A DNA stretch of 64,000 bases, from contig JAPEVC010000012.1 of assembly GCA_027946555.1 (NCBI GenBank), positions 124,001 to 188,000 of the forward strand, written 5' to 3'. The number at the start of each line of letters is the position of its first letter. The first letter of the stretch is position 1. Both the position numbers and the translations under genes were made by a program. The DNA is from Gnomoniopsis sp. IMI 355080 (taxonomy: Eukaryota > Ascomycota > Sordariomycetes > Diaporthales > Gnomoniaceae). The notes under the pieces were generated by a model. The model worked only from the letters and a program-made list of their open reading frames with translations. It was not told where the DNA came from and did no database searches. Below are positions 19,141 to 31,615 of this stretch, in pieces.

Positions 19141-22100
19141 GTTTGCCGGATCGGAAAGTCAAATCTCGGTATGCAATTGCGGCCTGTAATAGTGGAGGAA
19201 GAACTAATGCAAAAGAAGAAAACTGTATGTAGGATCTGGGGTTCTCAGTTTATATCGTACGATGTTGTATCTGTGAAAACGTGGGAACGTGGTAGCCACG
19301 TTCGTAATGCCTGTCAAACCTTTCAAGCCTCTTGACAGGAGGTACAGGACCACGGGCCCCTAGGCTGTTTAAATGGAGACCGCCTCGTTTTTGCTTTTTG
19401 TCCCCCTTTCCGCAATCTGTTTTGCTCCTCGGACTGCGCTCCCAAGCCCGCCGCGTCCGGATTCGCTTCTGTAGCAGTGGATCTTGTTTGTTGGGATCGA
19501 CCCGCCATGTCTTTATGTCAATCCTACTCCGGTCTCGCGTGCACTGCTGCAAGCATCTTAGCTGCCACAGCTCGTGACACGGACAGCGAGCCAAATGGTC
19601 AAGCAGTCATCTCCGATGAGAAAGGTTACTTGTCCCGTCCAATGTGCCTTTGGAAGTAGTGGGTCTCGTATGTCTGGGTTCGCGGATAGGGGCATGGGTG
19701 GTGGTGGTGCGTCTCTTGGCTTGCCGGGGTTGTCTTCCGCGGGTCCAATAATAATTACAGGTGCCGTGAGCAAGTGACAGCTCATATCGCGCAAATCATC
19801 GCTTTGACCAGCCTGTAAACCACCTACGGGCTACGCCTCCCCCCCTCCCCTCCATGTCCTCAAGCTCGGGCGCTCTCCGTCCTCGAAAGTCTAATAAGTG
19901 AAGGAGACTGCAGGAGACCCAGAATGGCCTTCCTCGGTATACTACAACCAACGGGAAGCATGACCGAAGAGGAACACTCCTATAAAATGCTAACTAATCA
20001 TGTACCCTTCCCGAGGGACCACAGTTAACAATATGTGAAACTCAATTCAACCTGGTCGAGTCATGCCTTTCCAGATTCACCGTTGAGACTTCACGACCAC
20101 TTACCCCAGGATTGGCTCCACCCAGATGTCACGGCTACTCGGGGATTTACTCCACTGTCCACCTGTCCCCGCGTCAGTCATTTCGGTGCGGTGGCGACGA
20201 CTATGCATACGCAGTACCATGGGATAGTATACCATACCTAGTCTTTATCCCACCACACCCTTGAAGGATTTGCAGACGTGCTTGGCGAGATCTCATTTGC
20301 CCCGTAGCAAGGAATAGTGTCGGTGCCTGACTGTCTAATGTCGGAATGCAAAGGCTGTGTGCTTGTATTTGTGAACAAGAGATTGCCTTTGTCTTCTTGA
20401 AATGTTCGCCACGGTTGTCGGTTGGGCTTTTTATAGACCTAACTTTAATCCAGTATACCCCCCACATACGCTTTGACGAACTCGACGAATCCGGAGCAAA
20501 GTTCACGGTCAACTTGTTTACTAGAAGAACCTTGGGAATCTTGGAGGAGCTGAATTTCGCTAATGAAGCAAGTTTACGGCCTGCAGAGTTTAACAGAAAC
20601 TAACTTCGTACCCAGACAAATCAAGCCCACGCCATAACTGTGCATGTCACGAACTTTGCAATATAGTACTGTACACACCTGGTTTGCGAGTACTATATAG
20701 GAGCGTCAGCTCCAGGAGGTGCAGATTCAATGAGGCACTAACCTCAATCGCCGGGCTGAAAAGCTAAGAGAGATATCGATATGCACTTGCTATTCAAGCC
20801 CTGTGCATATCCGTTAGCCAAACTCGCTACGCCGCCATCCCTCAAGGGTTCATTTGGAATACAGCATGAAATGAAAAGAAAATGTGATAGCTCATATATT
20901 TCTCTTAGCCGCGCATTGTTGGGCAATGGGGTGGCAAATCCTACGATGTGTACCTAGCTAGATTTACTATTGAAATTTTAAAGCTTGTTGCCGCTCTAAG
21001 AGGACATCCTCAGTCTAGGCCTGCCTAGAGAATGAGTAAAGTCGGCATGATTCAGTTCTAGTTAGACAGGAACCTGCTCAATTGAAATGAAGGCGTGACG
21101 CTTGAGTGAGCGAACCGAGGCTGACGACTATCGCGCGCAAGCGACCGCTAGTGCCGCGCACTGGCTGTGCTCTTATATTTCGTCACATTTGTTATCAGGG
21201 TGATCTTACGAGAGTGCCGACCACACAGACATACGGTAATTGCACCAGTGGCCACACACTATGTGCATCACGTCCATATCCATCAGATATTAGTAATATG
21301 TCATGCGTTTTCCAAGCCTGCAACTTATATCAGTGTCCTGACTCCTACCTGTGTATACTACACATCTTATGTCACGTGTACACCCTCGGCATCAGGATGT
21401 CATGAATCATCTCTCGGTTTCAATAGGTGTACGAAGTAGGCTATAGGAAAGGGAGAGAGACAATTAACACAGGCTGTCGCGGTGCCCTTCCTCTGTCCTA
21501 CGTACATGTGATGCAGAATATCGTATGGAAACACTCGTAGATAGTAGGTGAAGCGAGATTAGGATCCTGCACGAATGCACAGTACATTGATGACACTCTC
21601 TATCCATATATATATCAAAGATAGTGATATAGTTCTCTAAAGAAAGTAAAAAATACCGGGATGAACCCACGATATATGTTTGTATGCATTATATATCCCA
21701 TCCGGCCCATCGACCAAACGCGGACACTAGGCCCAGCATCGAATACATTACCTCGGATTGCCTTTGCCACACATGTGAAATCCAATCAGAACGACTCGCG
21801 TTACTGTACAAGTTAGGCACTCGCCAGGGAGATTGGAAAATTGGGTGAGTGAAGCTTGAAATAAAAACCCGCGCAAAATAGTTCCTGAAATATTCGTATA
21901 TATATGCATATACCCGCTTGCACCGTCTGCCCAGGTGGCCTTGGTGAATGCTAAGTATTTGAGCAAAGTAAAGCAAACTGTACTTCAAACACAGGTTGGG
22001 ATTTTTGGCCACTCAAAAATTTGCGGCGTTTTCCGCTGCCAAAGATCATTTTCCCAGACCCGTAAGCAATAGGATAGATACATACAGTTCCCGAAATGCT

Positions 22101-23462
22101 GGTAGCTTTGTCAAAGACAAGCATGAATGATCAGCCATTTTCCCTATCCGGATATGTTTGAGAAGCTCGCCATGTGATTTCAACTATTTATATGCTGTAC
22201 ACATACACACACACAAGACTCGTTGCGGTCGGTATAGAACAGCGCCCGAAGAATCAAGGGTTACATCATTGCGGCACGGATGCCGCCGTGCTGGGCCACG
22301 GACAGCAGATCTTCTTTGTGATATTATAGGGACCGGCAGGAGCCAGGTTGCATTTTGTAGCCATCGACTCCCGGCTTGGCAGAGCCGCATGCACAGATGA
22401 TGCATACAAGTCGAATTCGAAAGACAAAGTACGTGGTAGCAAATGCAATAACGCTATAACGCTTCTTGTGAAGGGAACGCCATCACACACTAAGCAGATA
22501 TCGTCATCAACATCTCTAATAACCAACTTCATCAACAAAAAGACGCATACAGGTCGTAGCCGTCGAAGATGCTCTATGGCGTGATTGCATCTATCATTTA
22601 GGGTCTCCACCAACAAGTGCCGGCGCACGTTCGTGAAACTTGGAGAGAGCCGCGTATCTCTGCCCTGACACCCGGGACCCACCAAAACTCCAGTGGCCCT
22701 TGAGGGAAAAAAAGGTGCAAAATAAGGTTTCCCTTGGCATCGCTTTTCGAATGATGCATGGATGTTGTTCTTGCGGCATGTATTCGGCTTCGACGTCAAT
22801 GATCCTACGCTGCCGCAGATCATCGAACCAGAGCCCGAGTAGCAGTGAGCTCACTGGCTGTCAGCTATACCCGCGAGTGTATCGTGAAGGAAGCAACCCT
22901 TGTCCCTTCACAGACAATCTATGCATGTCTGCGACCAAAACTCTATCTTCGAGTCGGAATTAGGACGCTTTGTAGTCCAGGTCCACTGAACCTTCCAGGT
23001 CTTCCCACTTTGGTCAGGCCGCTATTCGCCCACAGCTGAGGGAAAAAAGGCAATGCGTCAGACTGATTCGTTCGAGGGCATCGCCAGGTACACCTTGCAC
23101 TTGAGGACTCTGCCTTGTTCTCAACTATAGATTGAACATCGGAATAAAGATCTCAGTCCCGTAAACGTTACATCATTAGCGACTTATCGAGTTGGGCTCG
23201 CATACTCAACTACTTGCATCTTGTCCCCGCACAACTGTGAAATGTATGTATTAGTAGCGGGGCTACATACAGACATTTCCCGCACTGATCTTTTTCTAAC
23301 ATAACCCGGTTCATAATCAGGTCATCGAGCTGGTATCCTCCTTTGGCCTGTCCCGTCTGATCACTACGGCTCTGCAAGTTATATAACGGACATCATCCCT
23401 TTCTTCACGTGCTCGTGCAGTATCATATGGCTATACTACACTGCAAAGTTTGAGATGGCAAT
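19141..23462. other. Gene-poor region, 4.3 kb
   Basis: It lies between two divergently transcribed genes. Open frames are short and featureless. The longest, on the reverse strand at 22266-22823, has no recognisable domain. The 20.6-22.2 kb part is visibly AT-rich. A CA-rich run occurs near 22199-22215. Confidence 0.55.
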
Positions 23463-25237
23463 ATGGCTACCGCTACGACCACGACAAAGGCACCCGACCT
23501 TCCAGCAGCCTCCGGGCTGACTGGTCAAACGACGGATTTGCCGAAACCAGGCGAATTCCCGTCACTTGATGTGGAAACCCAAGTGCCTATCATCATCGGT
23601 GTTGCATCCGCATTCCTAGCACTATCGACGATCATGGTTCTAGCCCGAATGTACACAAGATATGGACTGATCAAGGTGGCCGGAGACGATGATATCACGA
23701 TAGCAGTCGCGCAGGTATGCTCAACAAACTTTGTTCAACTGATGTGTTTCGGATAACGCATGTGCTTGTGCAGGCGCTGACAGTAATTGGGCAGATCATA
23801 AACATTGGCCTCGTGATTACGACAATCCTTCGTACGTACTCCTCTAACACCAACTGAGGCGACGACGAGTTCCTAATGATGCGCAGAATCGGCTTACGGC
23901 CTGGGCCGACATACTTGGATGGTGAACTTGGAGGACAGAACGAAGCAACTAGAGGTGCGTGTGCTCTGCATGCCCAGGAGCCCTCAAGACCCCTTCTCAG
24001 GCAACCTTGATTATTATTGACATGTCACAGCTTCTCTTGGCGTCGGAAATCATATATAACGCAGCACAAGCTATGACGAAGATCTCGCTTCTCCTCCAAT
24101 ACCGTCGTATCTTTCGAGGAATGCGTACGAGGCTTGTTAGCTTGTGGCTGATAGTCTTCGTCACGGTCTGGTGTGTATTATCGATAGTGCTCGACGCCTT
24201 TGCCTGCACACCGATGGCAATTCTCAATCCACACCTCGAAGGTACCTGCCTCAAGAGCCTGTAAGTCCAAGTACACGACCAAAACTATTTGTGTGTTGTC
24301 AAAGCTGACAGTGGTCAATCACAGTTTGGTTTGGAGCCTTACGTCCGCAGTAAACATCGTCACCAATTTCGCCGTCGTGTACGTATTGCCAAAGACCTCG
24401 CCTGTCTGATCATGGTTTTATGAGATCTGAGACAAGGAAGAGTCTGACTTTTGATCGTCATCTAGGGCCGTTCCCATACCTGCGACTTGGGCTTTACAAC
24501 TTCAACAGAAACAGAGAATTATCCTCACGCTGTTGTTTGGGTTTGGCTTCTGGTAAGCACAAATATCTTGTAACAAGTGGAATCGAACTGTGGACTGACA
24601 TTTGCTGGGTAGTACTGGCATTGTGGCCATAGCACGTATACTCACCGTCAAGAAAGCCGCTTTATCCCTCGATGTGACCTGGGACAGCTCCCCGAACTCA
24701 TACTTCAGCGTCATCGAGGTGAACGTCGGCATCGTATGCGCGTGTATCATAACATTGCGCCCGCTGTTCGCGCACTTGTTCCCCAGCTTGATCAAGTCCA
24801 GCTATGCCAACCCAGGCTACTACGGAGACGCAACTGTGATGCCCGGCACCAAAAAGTCGTCCAGGGATACAATGACACACGCCGACCACGGAATCTACGG
24901 TCTAGCCGATCTCGAAGTAAATCAAGTGTTGAATGGGAGCCAGGAGATACTCACCAACCCTAAATATTTCGAGCCGGCCCATTTCCACGACCACCACCCC
25001 ATGCCGCGCATGTCGACATCGATCACTAGTGGAGGACGACTCCAATCAAAGTTTATCGGTGGTGATCGTGTGCCCCCCACGATGATAAAGACTCGATCTG
25101 GTGATATTATGGTCACAAGAGAGACGACCATCAGGGAAGAGAAACGGGCCGTCAGTCCGGTCAGTCCCCGTCATGACAAAGATGATCGCAGTTGGCTCAC
25201 TTCATCATCTAAGGAATTAAGTGAGGGTTCCTCATAA
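23463..25237 (+). CDS. PTH11-like / fungal rhodopsin-domain integral membrane protein
   Basis: Seven predicted exons: 23463-23714, 23774-23831, 23887-23954, 24031-24260, 24325-24378, 24466-24552, 24613-25237, giving 457 residues. All introns are GT-AG with consistent phase. Seven hydrophobic segments can be traced, among them VPIIIGVASAFLALSTIMVL, ALTVIGQIINIGLVITTIL, LWLIVFVTVWCVLSIVLDAF, SLTSAVNIVTNFAVVAVPIP, RIILTLLFGFGF and VIEVNVGIVCACIITLRPLF. Family landmarks include YGLGRHTW after TM2, ISLLLQYRRIF and the IVAIARIL segment. A cytoplasmic Ser/Thr-rich tail of about 140 residues follows. Fungal proteins of this class are proposed receptors at the plasma membrane; ligands are mostly unknown. 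The N-terminus lacks a CFEM cysteine domain. Confidence 0.85.
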
Positions 25238-25945
25238 AATATAAGGCCAGCGAATCGAGGATCTTTAGGAGGGAAGGAGCTGAATGGACATAATTCGTCT
25301 CAGCTAATGTTGATGATGACGACGAATATTGGCGAAAAGCGGATTGCACTCTCATACCCCTCATGTTTTTTGTTGAAATTAGAAACGGATCAGACCGGTC
25401 TGGTCCAATGTTCCATAGCCCACACGGCACAATGTAATTGTATACGGCCATAAATCCAGGAATGACGCTAGAGGGCATTTCTTCGAACTTTTGAGAGTTT
25501 ACCTGCGAGCGACCTCCCGCCAGTAGCATTGTTCTAAATTTTGAGTGTCGTGACTTTGCACTTTCTGATCTCTATGTACATTCGTGGATATTCACTTGAT
25601 ACTTCTATCGAATGTTCGAGGCGTTTCATCCCCAAGTCAAGATTACCGGTAGACAGGCTGCTCGCCCAATACCGCTGCCGGAAGATTGTTAATGAGCTGC
25701 TTTCGTAATTGGACGGATGCAATACCTAGATGCCACCTCGGCACAGTAACCGATTATTCTTACGTCAGAGTCTTTCGTATGAGACTATGACAGAAACTAA
25801 TTCTTCATGCAAAGTGAGGCAATACCTAGGTATTCAATGTAGCCTCGCTCATAATGCCACAGGTAGCAAATTGGCGTAGAGTTCATCGCGAAGCTGCAAG
25901 CAATTATTTAATAATTGGTATCTACCTAGGCACTACATCACATTA
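25238..25945. other. Intergenic region between convergent receptor and transporter genes
   Basis: Two genes converge here, so it mainly holds 3' flanks. No gene seen. It carries one exact TACCTAGGTA (25823-25832) and a near copy, CTACCTAGGCA, at 25922. Confidence 0.6.
25823..25832. repeat. TACCTAGGTA palindrome, copy 3
   Basis: Exact copy about 110 bases beyond the stop codon of the MFS transporter. A degenerate copy lies 100 bases to the right. Confidence 0.8.
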
Positions 25946-27790
25946 TCAATACACATGGATGAACTCATCGTTCTGTCTATCCGTCAGATCCGCAAAAGCG
26001 AAGTTGCCCACAATATAACCATTGACAACGCACATTTCCGTGTACTTGCCATCCATAGAGTGATCGTGCAATTTGGCAGGCTTCCCGCGTGCGACCCTCT
26101 GGGCCTCTTGCATCCGATTCAGCATCACCAGGTTTGCAAGTAGTATTATGACTAACCAGAATACAACAATGTAGGCGCCCAACGTGGCTTTGAGACCAAA
26201 GTCGTATTTCGGGGCGTCATTATCTCTGAATAAGATTGGCCCGATGATATTGCCCACTGACGCTGCTGCATTGTACAGCGACATCATGGCTGCCTTTTTT
26301 GTTTGACCTGCTGTATTGGCCAGTATCCAGAAAATCGTGAGGCTGTTGAAACTCAACATGAAGGCAAGTAGATGGTAGCCCACAAGCAGAAAAACATTGT
26401 TATCGGGGCGGTGTGGGACGATGAATAGGACGACTAGCCCGATAATAGCTGGAAATAGACTCATACCAAGCGTGAGCGACTGCCAGCGGAACTTGACGGC
26501 TATGGAGGCCATGAACAAACCAAGAATGTACTGTAACGCGCCAAAAGGCATGTTGAACAGCAATGCGGTGTGTTGATCATAGCCGAGCCCATTCAAGATC
26601 AATGGCCCCAAAGTCGAGGTGACTCGTGCACCGAGACTGATTCCGAGGCTTAGGGCCAGGAAAAGATATGTTTTGATGTCAATGAGTGCCTCGAATGCTT
26701 GTCTCCATTGAATCCCATTCGAATCAGTGCCGGCTTGATTGGCTCGCAATCGTTCGACCGCCATTTGTTGTTCGTTTTTGGTGAGAAAACGAGCGGTGCT
26801 GGGCTCGTTGTCAAGTTTCCAATAGACGAACGGCACGGAAACAATAGTGAGTAGACCTGTTGAAAGAAACATGCTTGATGGATAAAATTAGTACCATATA
26901 CAGTGAATGTAGGCATCTTTAATTAGGCTTGAATAGAGGTACTCACATTCGCCATGGGACTAGCATTGGTGACTCAACCTTGCCTAGACCGTACGAAAGA
27001 GCCGCACCAGCTATAGTGGCCAGGCCATTGGTCCCATACCAAGCAGCTATCCTCACACTTTGTTCCGCCTTGCGATACCAGGCACCCGTCAGAATGCAAA
27101 GAAGAGGTAGACAGCCGGCCTCAAAGAGACCCAGGAGGAAACGATATGCCATAAGACCGCCAAAGCTGGTAGCCGCTGATGCACTCGCTTGCACGATACC
27201 CCATCCAAGCACCATGCACGGCAACAGAATGCGAGCCGGCACCTTCAAAATGAGCATCATAGATATCGGCTGCCATGCCAGCTGTGCGATAGAACTCATC
27301 AAGTCGATAAGCGAGTATTGGAAGCCTTGGAGGTGAGTGTCGGCCTTTAGGTCGAAGACGGCAGCGTATCCCAGCATAGACTTGTCCAGAGCCTGCATTT
27401 GTAGTCAATATTTACACCGTTGACGTATTGAGTTGAGCTCTTGGTTTAGCGATGTTTACCTGAAGGAAATACACCCACATCATGACAGGGAGTATAAATT
27501 GATCTGCCTTGCGACATATGTCCCTACTCTACTGTAAGTGTTAGTTGCAACCCGATCTCTCAACAAAGTGTTTCGGGCCTCGCTCCACTCACATTTTCTC
27601 CAGTGACCTTTACTCTTGTTCGAAATGCAACAAGATCCAATGCTGATGTACGACTCGCAAGAGTGGTGGCCTGATTCCAGGTCGATATTTCCGTCTTCAG
27701 TTCTGGACTACCATCCGCGACCATTGCTTCTAGTCCAGGGCTGACGGGCCCTGGATAACAGCCATCGACTGAAAGCCTTTGACAAGACAT
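25946..27790 (-). CDS. MFS transporter, Dal5/allantoate-permease (anion:cation symporter) type
   Basis: Four predicted exons on the reverse strand: 27790-27593, 27528-27460, 27392-26947, 26873-25946, giving 546 residues. After a hydrophilic N-terminus of about 75 residues come KADQFILPVMMWVYFLQ and ALDKSMLGYAAVFDLKADTH, a family-typical TM1 with the DK pair. RFLLGLFEAGCLPLLCILT and WYRKAEQSVRIAAWYGTNGL are characteristic of fungal ACS-family carriers. Twelve hydrophobic segments are traceable, and the C-terminus has DLTDRQNDEFIHVY, also typical. Family members import allantoate, nicotinate, pantothenate, biotin precursors and other carboxylates at the plasma membrane; the substrate here cannot be read from sequence. 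The exon 2 acceptor is chosen as TAG before AGTAGGGAC because the earlier CAG would give a stop. Confidence 0.9.
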
Positions 27791-29595
27791 TGGCTTTGTG
27801 CTTTCGATTTACCGCGCGGTTTGAGCAAAGGCCTTGCAGGTTTGAAAGGACTTCTTTCCTGGTCGAGAGACTATTGGATTGCAGTCACCGTTTGCAAGTT
27901 GAGCATGCTAGAGAGTTTTGTGATATTGAATTCTTGGGCGATCTCTTAACCACCTGGGCAAGATCAAAAGATCCCTGGGGCCATGTGGAGGCGAACTATG
28001 GACTAGCATCCAATGTGAACAATAGAGTATTGTAACATCCATGATATCATGGGGCCGTGAGCATCTGTGATGCTTAAACAAATTATGCTTTTGGAGACGT
28101 AGTTTGGAAGCGGCGTTACCAAGTCATGAAAGAAACCTTGTAGTGAGCACAGCACAAAGATTGATTTTTTTGCCTCTCAAGTATAAAATGAAAACACCTT
28201 CCTGAGCCGTTTGCGCTTTGACCAGCTAAGGTTACGGGCCATCCTCCCTTTTGCTCACATTCATGGTACCTGATTGTGAAGAGTGCCAGGAGAAGTGTCA
28301 CAGTCTGCAAGGAGGGATGCCCCATGGAAGTTTTGTGATCGGATCTCACTCGTGGACGATGTGGTCGGCCCGTGCATGTCCATTTCATCTCATCACTACT
28401 CAAGCGATGTTCAATTCAGTCAGGCGATTCAAATCACGTTGGCGATCATGACACGATTTTTCACGTACGTAGAGCGCAGTGTGATGACTTTGACGGTTTG
28501 ACCTATAGTGTGCGAAACAATATTGTGGACTCGATAGGTCAGTGTCGATGCCAGGGCAGGAAAATAATAATGGATAGACTCGGGTCAATCCAGATGACAG
28601 CAGGCCCACGCTGCACGCACCAACCTCGTTTCCATTCGTTTCTTTTTAACTTCAATGGAAAAAAGTGGGCAATGTTTCCTGAGGTATCTTATGCGGGGTC
28701 AGAATATCCATCTAAGCCATATCAGTACAGGCTATCGGGGTCATCACGAACTCACAAGGACTGCAACACTTCGATACGATGTTTTAGCCTGCCTACCTAG
28801 CTTGCCGAGTTTGCCTTGTTAGTGAGCCGATGATACACCTAGTATCGAAAGACCTTCTGTCACAACTCAATTCCCGCTTCTACAGGTTTGTCACATTTTC
28901 TCCGTAGGCAAGTACTCTTCAGAGCGAAACGCCCAGGTCGACAGAAACAGCTCCACCTCACCAGCGCTCGCACAGAAACCCCACCACTGCTAGAAAACGT
29001 CTTTTCTTTTTTCGACAGCGGTTGTTTCCATCGCACGGACCAACTGGGAGTCTATGCTATGCAGCCACCCCTTGAAAGATACTGGGCGGCTCTGTTTGCG
29101 GACTACCAGTTCTTCGCTTGGCCTAGGTTTTTATTTTATTTTTGGATGCATGCCCATAGGCGCAGACTTTGCAGGATCTTGGTTCTCCATGGCCACAGGC
29201 CTCGTCGCCTAGCGGCGAAAGGACGGGTCCTTGCCGCGCTGCTCCCTGATCAGCGGGAGTGGTTGCCCCTGTCGCCTACCAAGTTTGTGCCGATAGAGCC
29301 GACCCATCAGCCACCAGCCCACGAATTCCGGCGCTTGCGTCAGCTCTTCTAGGCTGAGCCATCAAAAGTGGATATTGTCAATGACAGCATGCACACTCGT
29401 TATACTATGTATATGTGTGAATGGTTTGCCTTTGCTGGGAATGTCTCTATTTACTCAATTTTTTTTTTCCAGCTTATTTTCTGGTGGAACTCACTCGCTT
29501 GTGTAGACAACATTCCAATTTTAGAAAATATTAATTTGTGATTCTGTGCTTTTTCACAGCTCGATTACATTCGTTTTTGCATTTCCTAGGCGACA
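27791..29595. other. Intergenic region, no supported gene
   Basis: It lies between divergent transporter and GH16 genes. Open frames at 28372-28800 and 28888-29352 have no recognisable domain or signal. The last 150 bases before the GH16 start include T-rich runs typical of a fungal promoter. Confidence 0.55.
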
Positions 29596-30816
29596 ATGCG
29601 GTCTTTCAATTCTGTTGCGGTGGGCTTCACGCTCCTGTCCGCAGCAATGGCACAGACTTCGACCTCATGTAACCCAACAGAAAGTATGTCTTGGCTGCGC
29701 TATGAACCCTTTGAATAACCTTTGAGACTAACATTTTTCCACCAGAGACCTGCCCATCAGACGAGGGACTCTCGCAGAGCTACTATAGCGTAGATTTTAC
29801 CCAAGGCGCCAGCGATGATTGGAATGTCACTTACGGCACGGTCACATACAACGACACCAATGGGGCCACCTACACAATCACCGAGTCTGGAGATGCTCCG
29901 ACGATGCAAACGAATTTCTACGTCTTCTTTGGAGAGATTTCTGTGTACATGAAGACTGCACCGGGAACTGGTATTGTCAGCTGCGCGATCCTGGAATCCG
30001 ACGACTTGGACGAAGTGGACTGGGAATGGCTAGGCGGTACTTCAACTCAAGTCGAGACAAATTACTTTGGAAAGGGCAACACCACAGGCTATGACCGCGA
30101 AACTTACGTCGACATGGCGGACTCGCAATCCGAGTTTCACAACTATACGATTGTATGGACTAAGGAAACACTTACCTGGAAGATTGACGGGGAGACAGTC
30201 CGAACGCTTGCCTACGAGGACGCCGTTGACGGCGAAAACTATCCCCAGACGCCCATGAGGGTAAAGCTGGGTATCTGGGCCGGAGGCGACTCGAGCAACT
30301 CAGAGGGCACAATCGAATGGGCAGGAGGCGAGACGGATTACTCAGACGGACCGTTCACAGCCTATGTCCAGAGCGTCACTATTGTCAACTACAATCCCGC
30401 CGAGTCCTACACATACGACGGCACTTCGGGATCATACGATTCCATTGTGCTCAGCGGGGCGACCAACGGCACATCCTCCACCGAGACAACTTCGTCTACA
30501 GAGTCTAATGGTACGTACTCTCTTTCTATGGTTACCACTTGTTTTGTTTTTCCCGCTGACGCCATCCGTGGTGGCAGCAGGCACTTTAACTTCTGGTGCG
30601 ACAAATGGCACAGTCATATCGACTAATTCCACTTCGTCTGCAGTTGGCTCTTCAAACTCGACCTCTACATCGTCATCGTCGTCGTCATCATCGTCGTCTA
30701 GCTCTAGTGCGTCAGGCAGTTCCACATCGGTTGTCACCGCAGGCGCTTGGAGGCCCACTGTCGCGGGGGCTTCTGTTTTTGTCAGTATGATTGGTTTTGC
30801 TTTTGCAATGATCTAG
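29596..30816 (+). CDS. Crh-type GH16 cell-wall transglycosidase, GPI-type
   Basis: Three predicted exons: 29596-29683, 29746-30510, 30581-30816, giving 362 residues. It has an N-terminal signal peptide (MRSFNSVAVGFTLLSAAMA), then CNPTEKTCPSDEGL, the usual cysteine-containing start of Crh proteins. The catalytic motif is DEVDWEW, with Glu119, Asp121 and Glu123 fitting the ExDxE signature of GH16. NYFGKGNTTGYDRE and YTIVWTKETLTWKIDGETVR match the family fold. A Ser/Thr-rich spacer and a C-terminal hydrophobic segment (SVFVSMIGFAFAMI) indicate GPI anchoring. Known role: transfer of chitin chains to beta-1,6/1,3-glucan in the cell wall (CRH1/UTR2/Crf family). There is no CBM18 module, so it is closer to the short Crf type. 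Confidence 0.92.
30668..30712 (+). repeat. Serine-codon trinucleotide repeat inside the GH16 gene
   Basis: A run of TCG, TCA and TCT triplets encodes a polyserine linker before the GPI signal. Length polymorphism here is likely but not visible from one sequence. Confidence 0.7.
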
Positions 30817-31615
30817 CTTGAAGAGATCTAATTCAGCTGCGATTCATGTCCCGAGTCTGTTGGTACACTTTGGAAGAGCAGCACAGTCGTGATGGGGCGC
30901 CTCTAGATTTGGTTATTTGCGCTACATTATACTGCAGCGCGCAAAGAAAATGTCATCAAGCATTCCCAGGCGTCGATAAAGACTAGGAAGGCTCGAACAA
31001 ATTAGAAGTTCATACGTATGATGAGTTATAATGAATCTAGATGAAGCTTAGATCCAAACTTGATTCCGCTAGTGAAGTAATGTTGAATTTCCAAGATCTG
31101 TGTGATTTCTTCGCCTGTGACTTGACCCCTGTGTTGTGGGTCTTATTTTTAGCAATCGGATTTACAAAGCAGGGACCTCACCATCGAATTCAGCTTATTC
31201 TTATAGCGGGCGACCGATTTACTTTCCCCACAACGTATGCACAGATTGCTAAGTGATTCAAGATCTCGCGGACAATGACCGCCTAATCCGCAACCTATAA
31301 GCAGCGCGCAAGATTCTCATCCTAAAGATATCCCTACTGTCACCGAATATGAAGAAGCAGCGGAAGGGCAAGCCTGTTTCAGAGTATTAGAAAACCACAG
31401 CGTCTGTGAGGGCTCGGCCCGGGTGGCGGCACGGCCCACGGCAACCCATTCCCAACGTTGGCTGGCGAACGCTGAACGGCCGCTGACGGCCTCGGACGCG
31501 TGGCCTACTGTATCGCGTACACGCAAACCACGCCACACAGAGATTGGGTCGCCACGTCAGCAATCGTCCTTCTTTTTTTTGCCCCGTTCAGAAAAGCACA
31601 CTTCCTAGTGAGAAC
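30817..31615. other. Intergenic region between co-directional genes
   Basis: No gene recognised. A GC-rich block near 31410-31550 stands out from the AT-rich surroundings and probably belongs to the promoter or leader of the next gene. Confidence 0.55.

Noticed and set aside
22266..22823. 185-codon reverse-strand open frame
   Set aside because: No domain, signal peptide or splice partners; composition looks like non-coding sequence.
28888..29352. 154-codon + strand open frame upstream of the GH16 gene
   Set aside because: No family similarity, and it lies in the expected promoter region.
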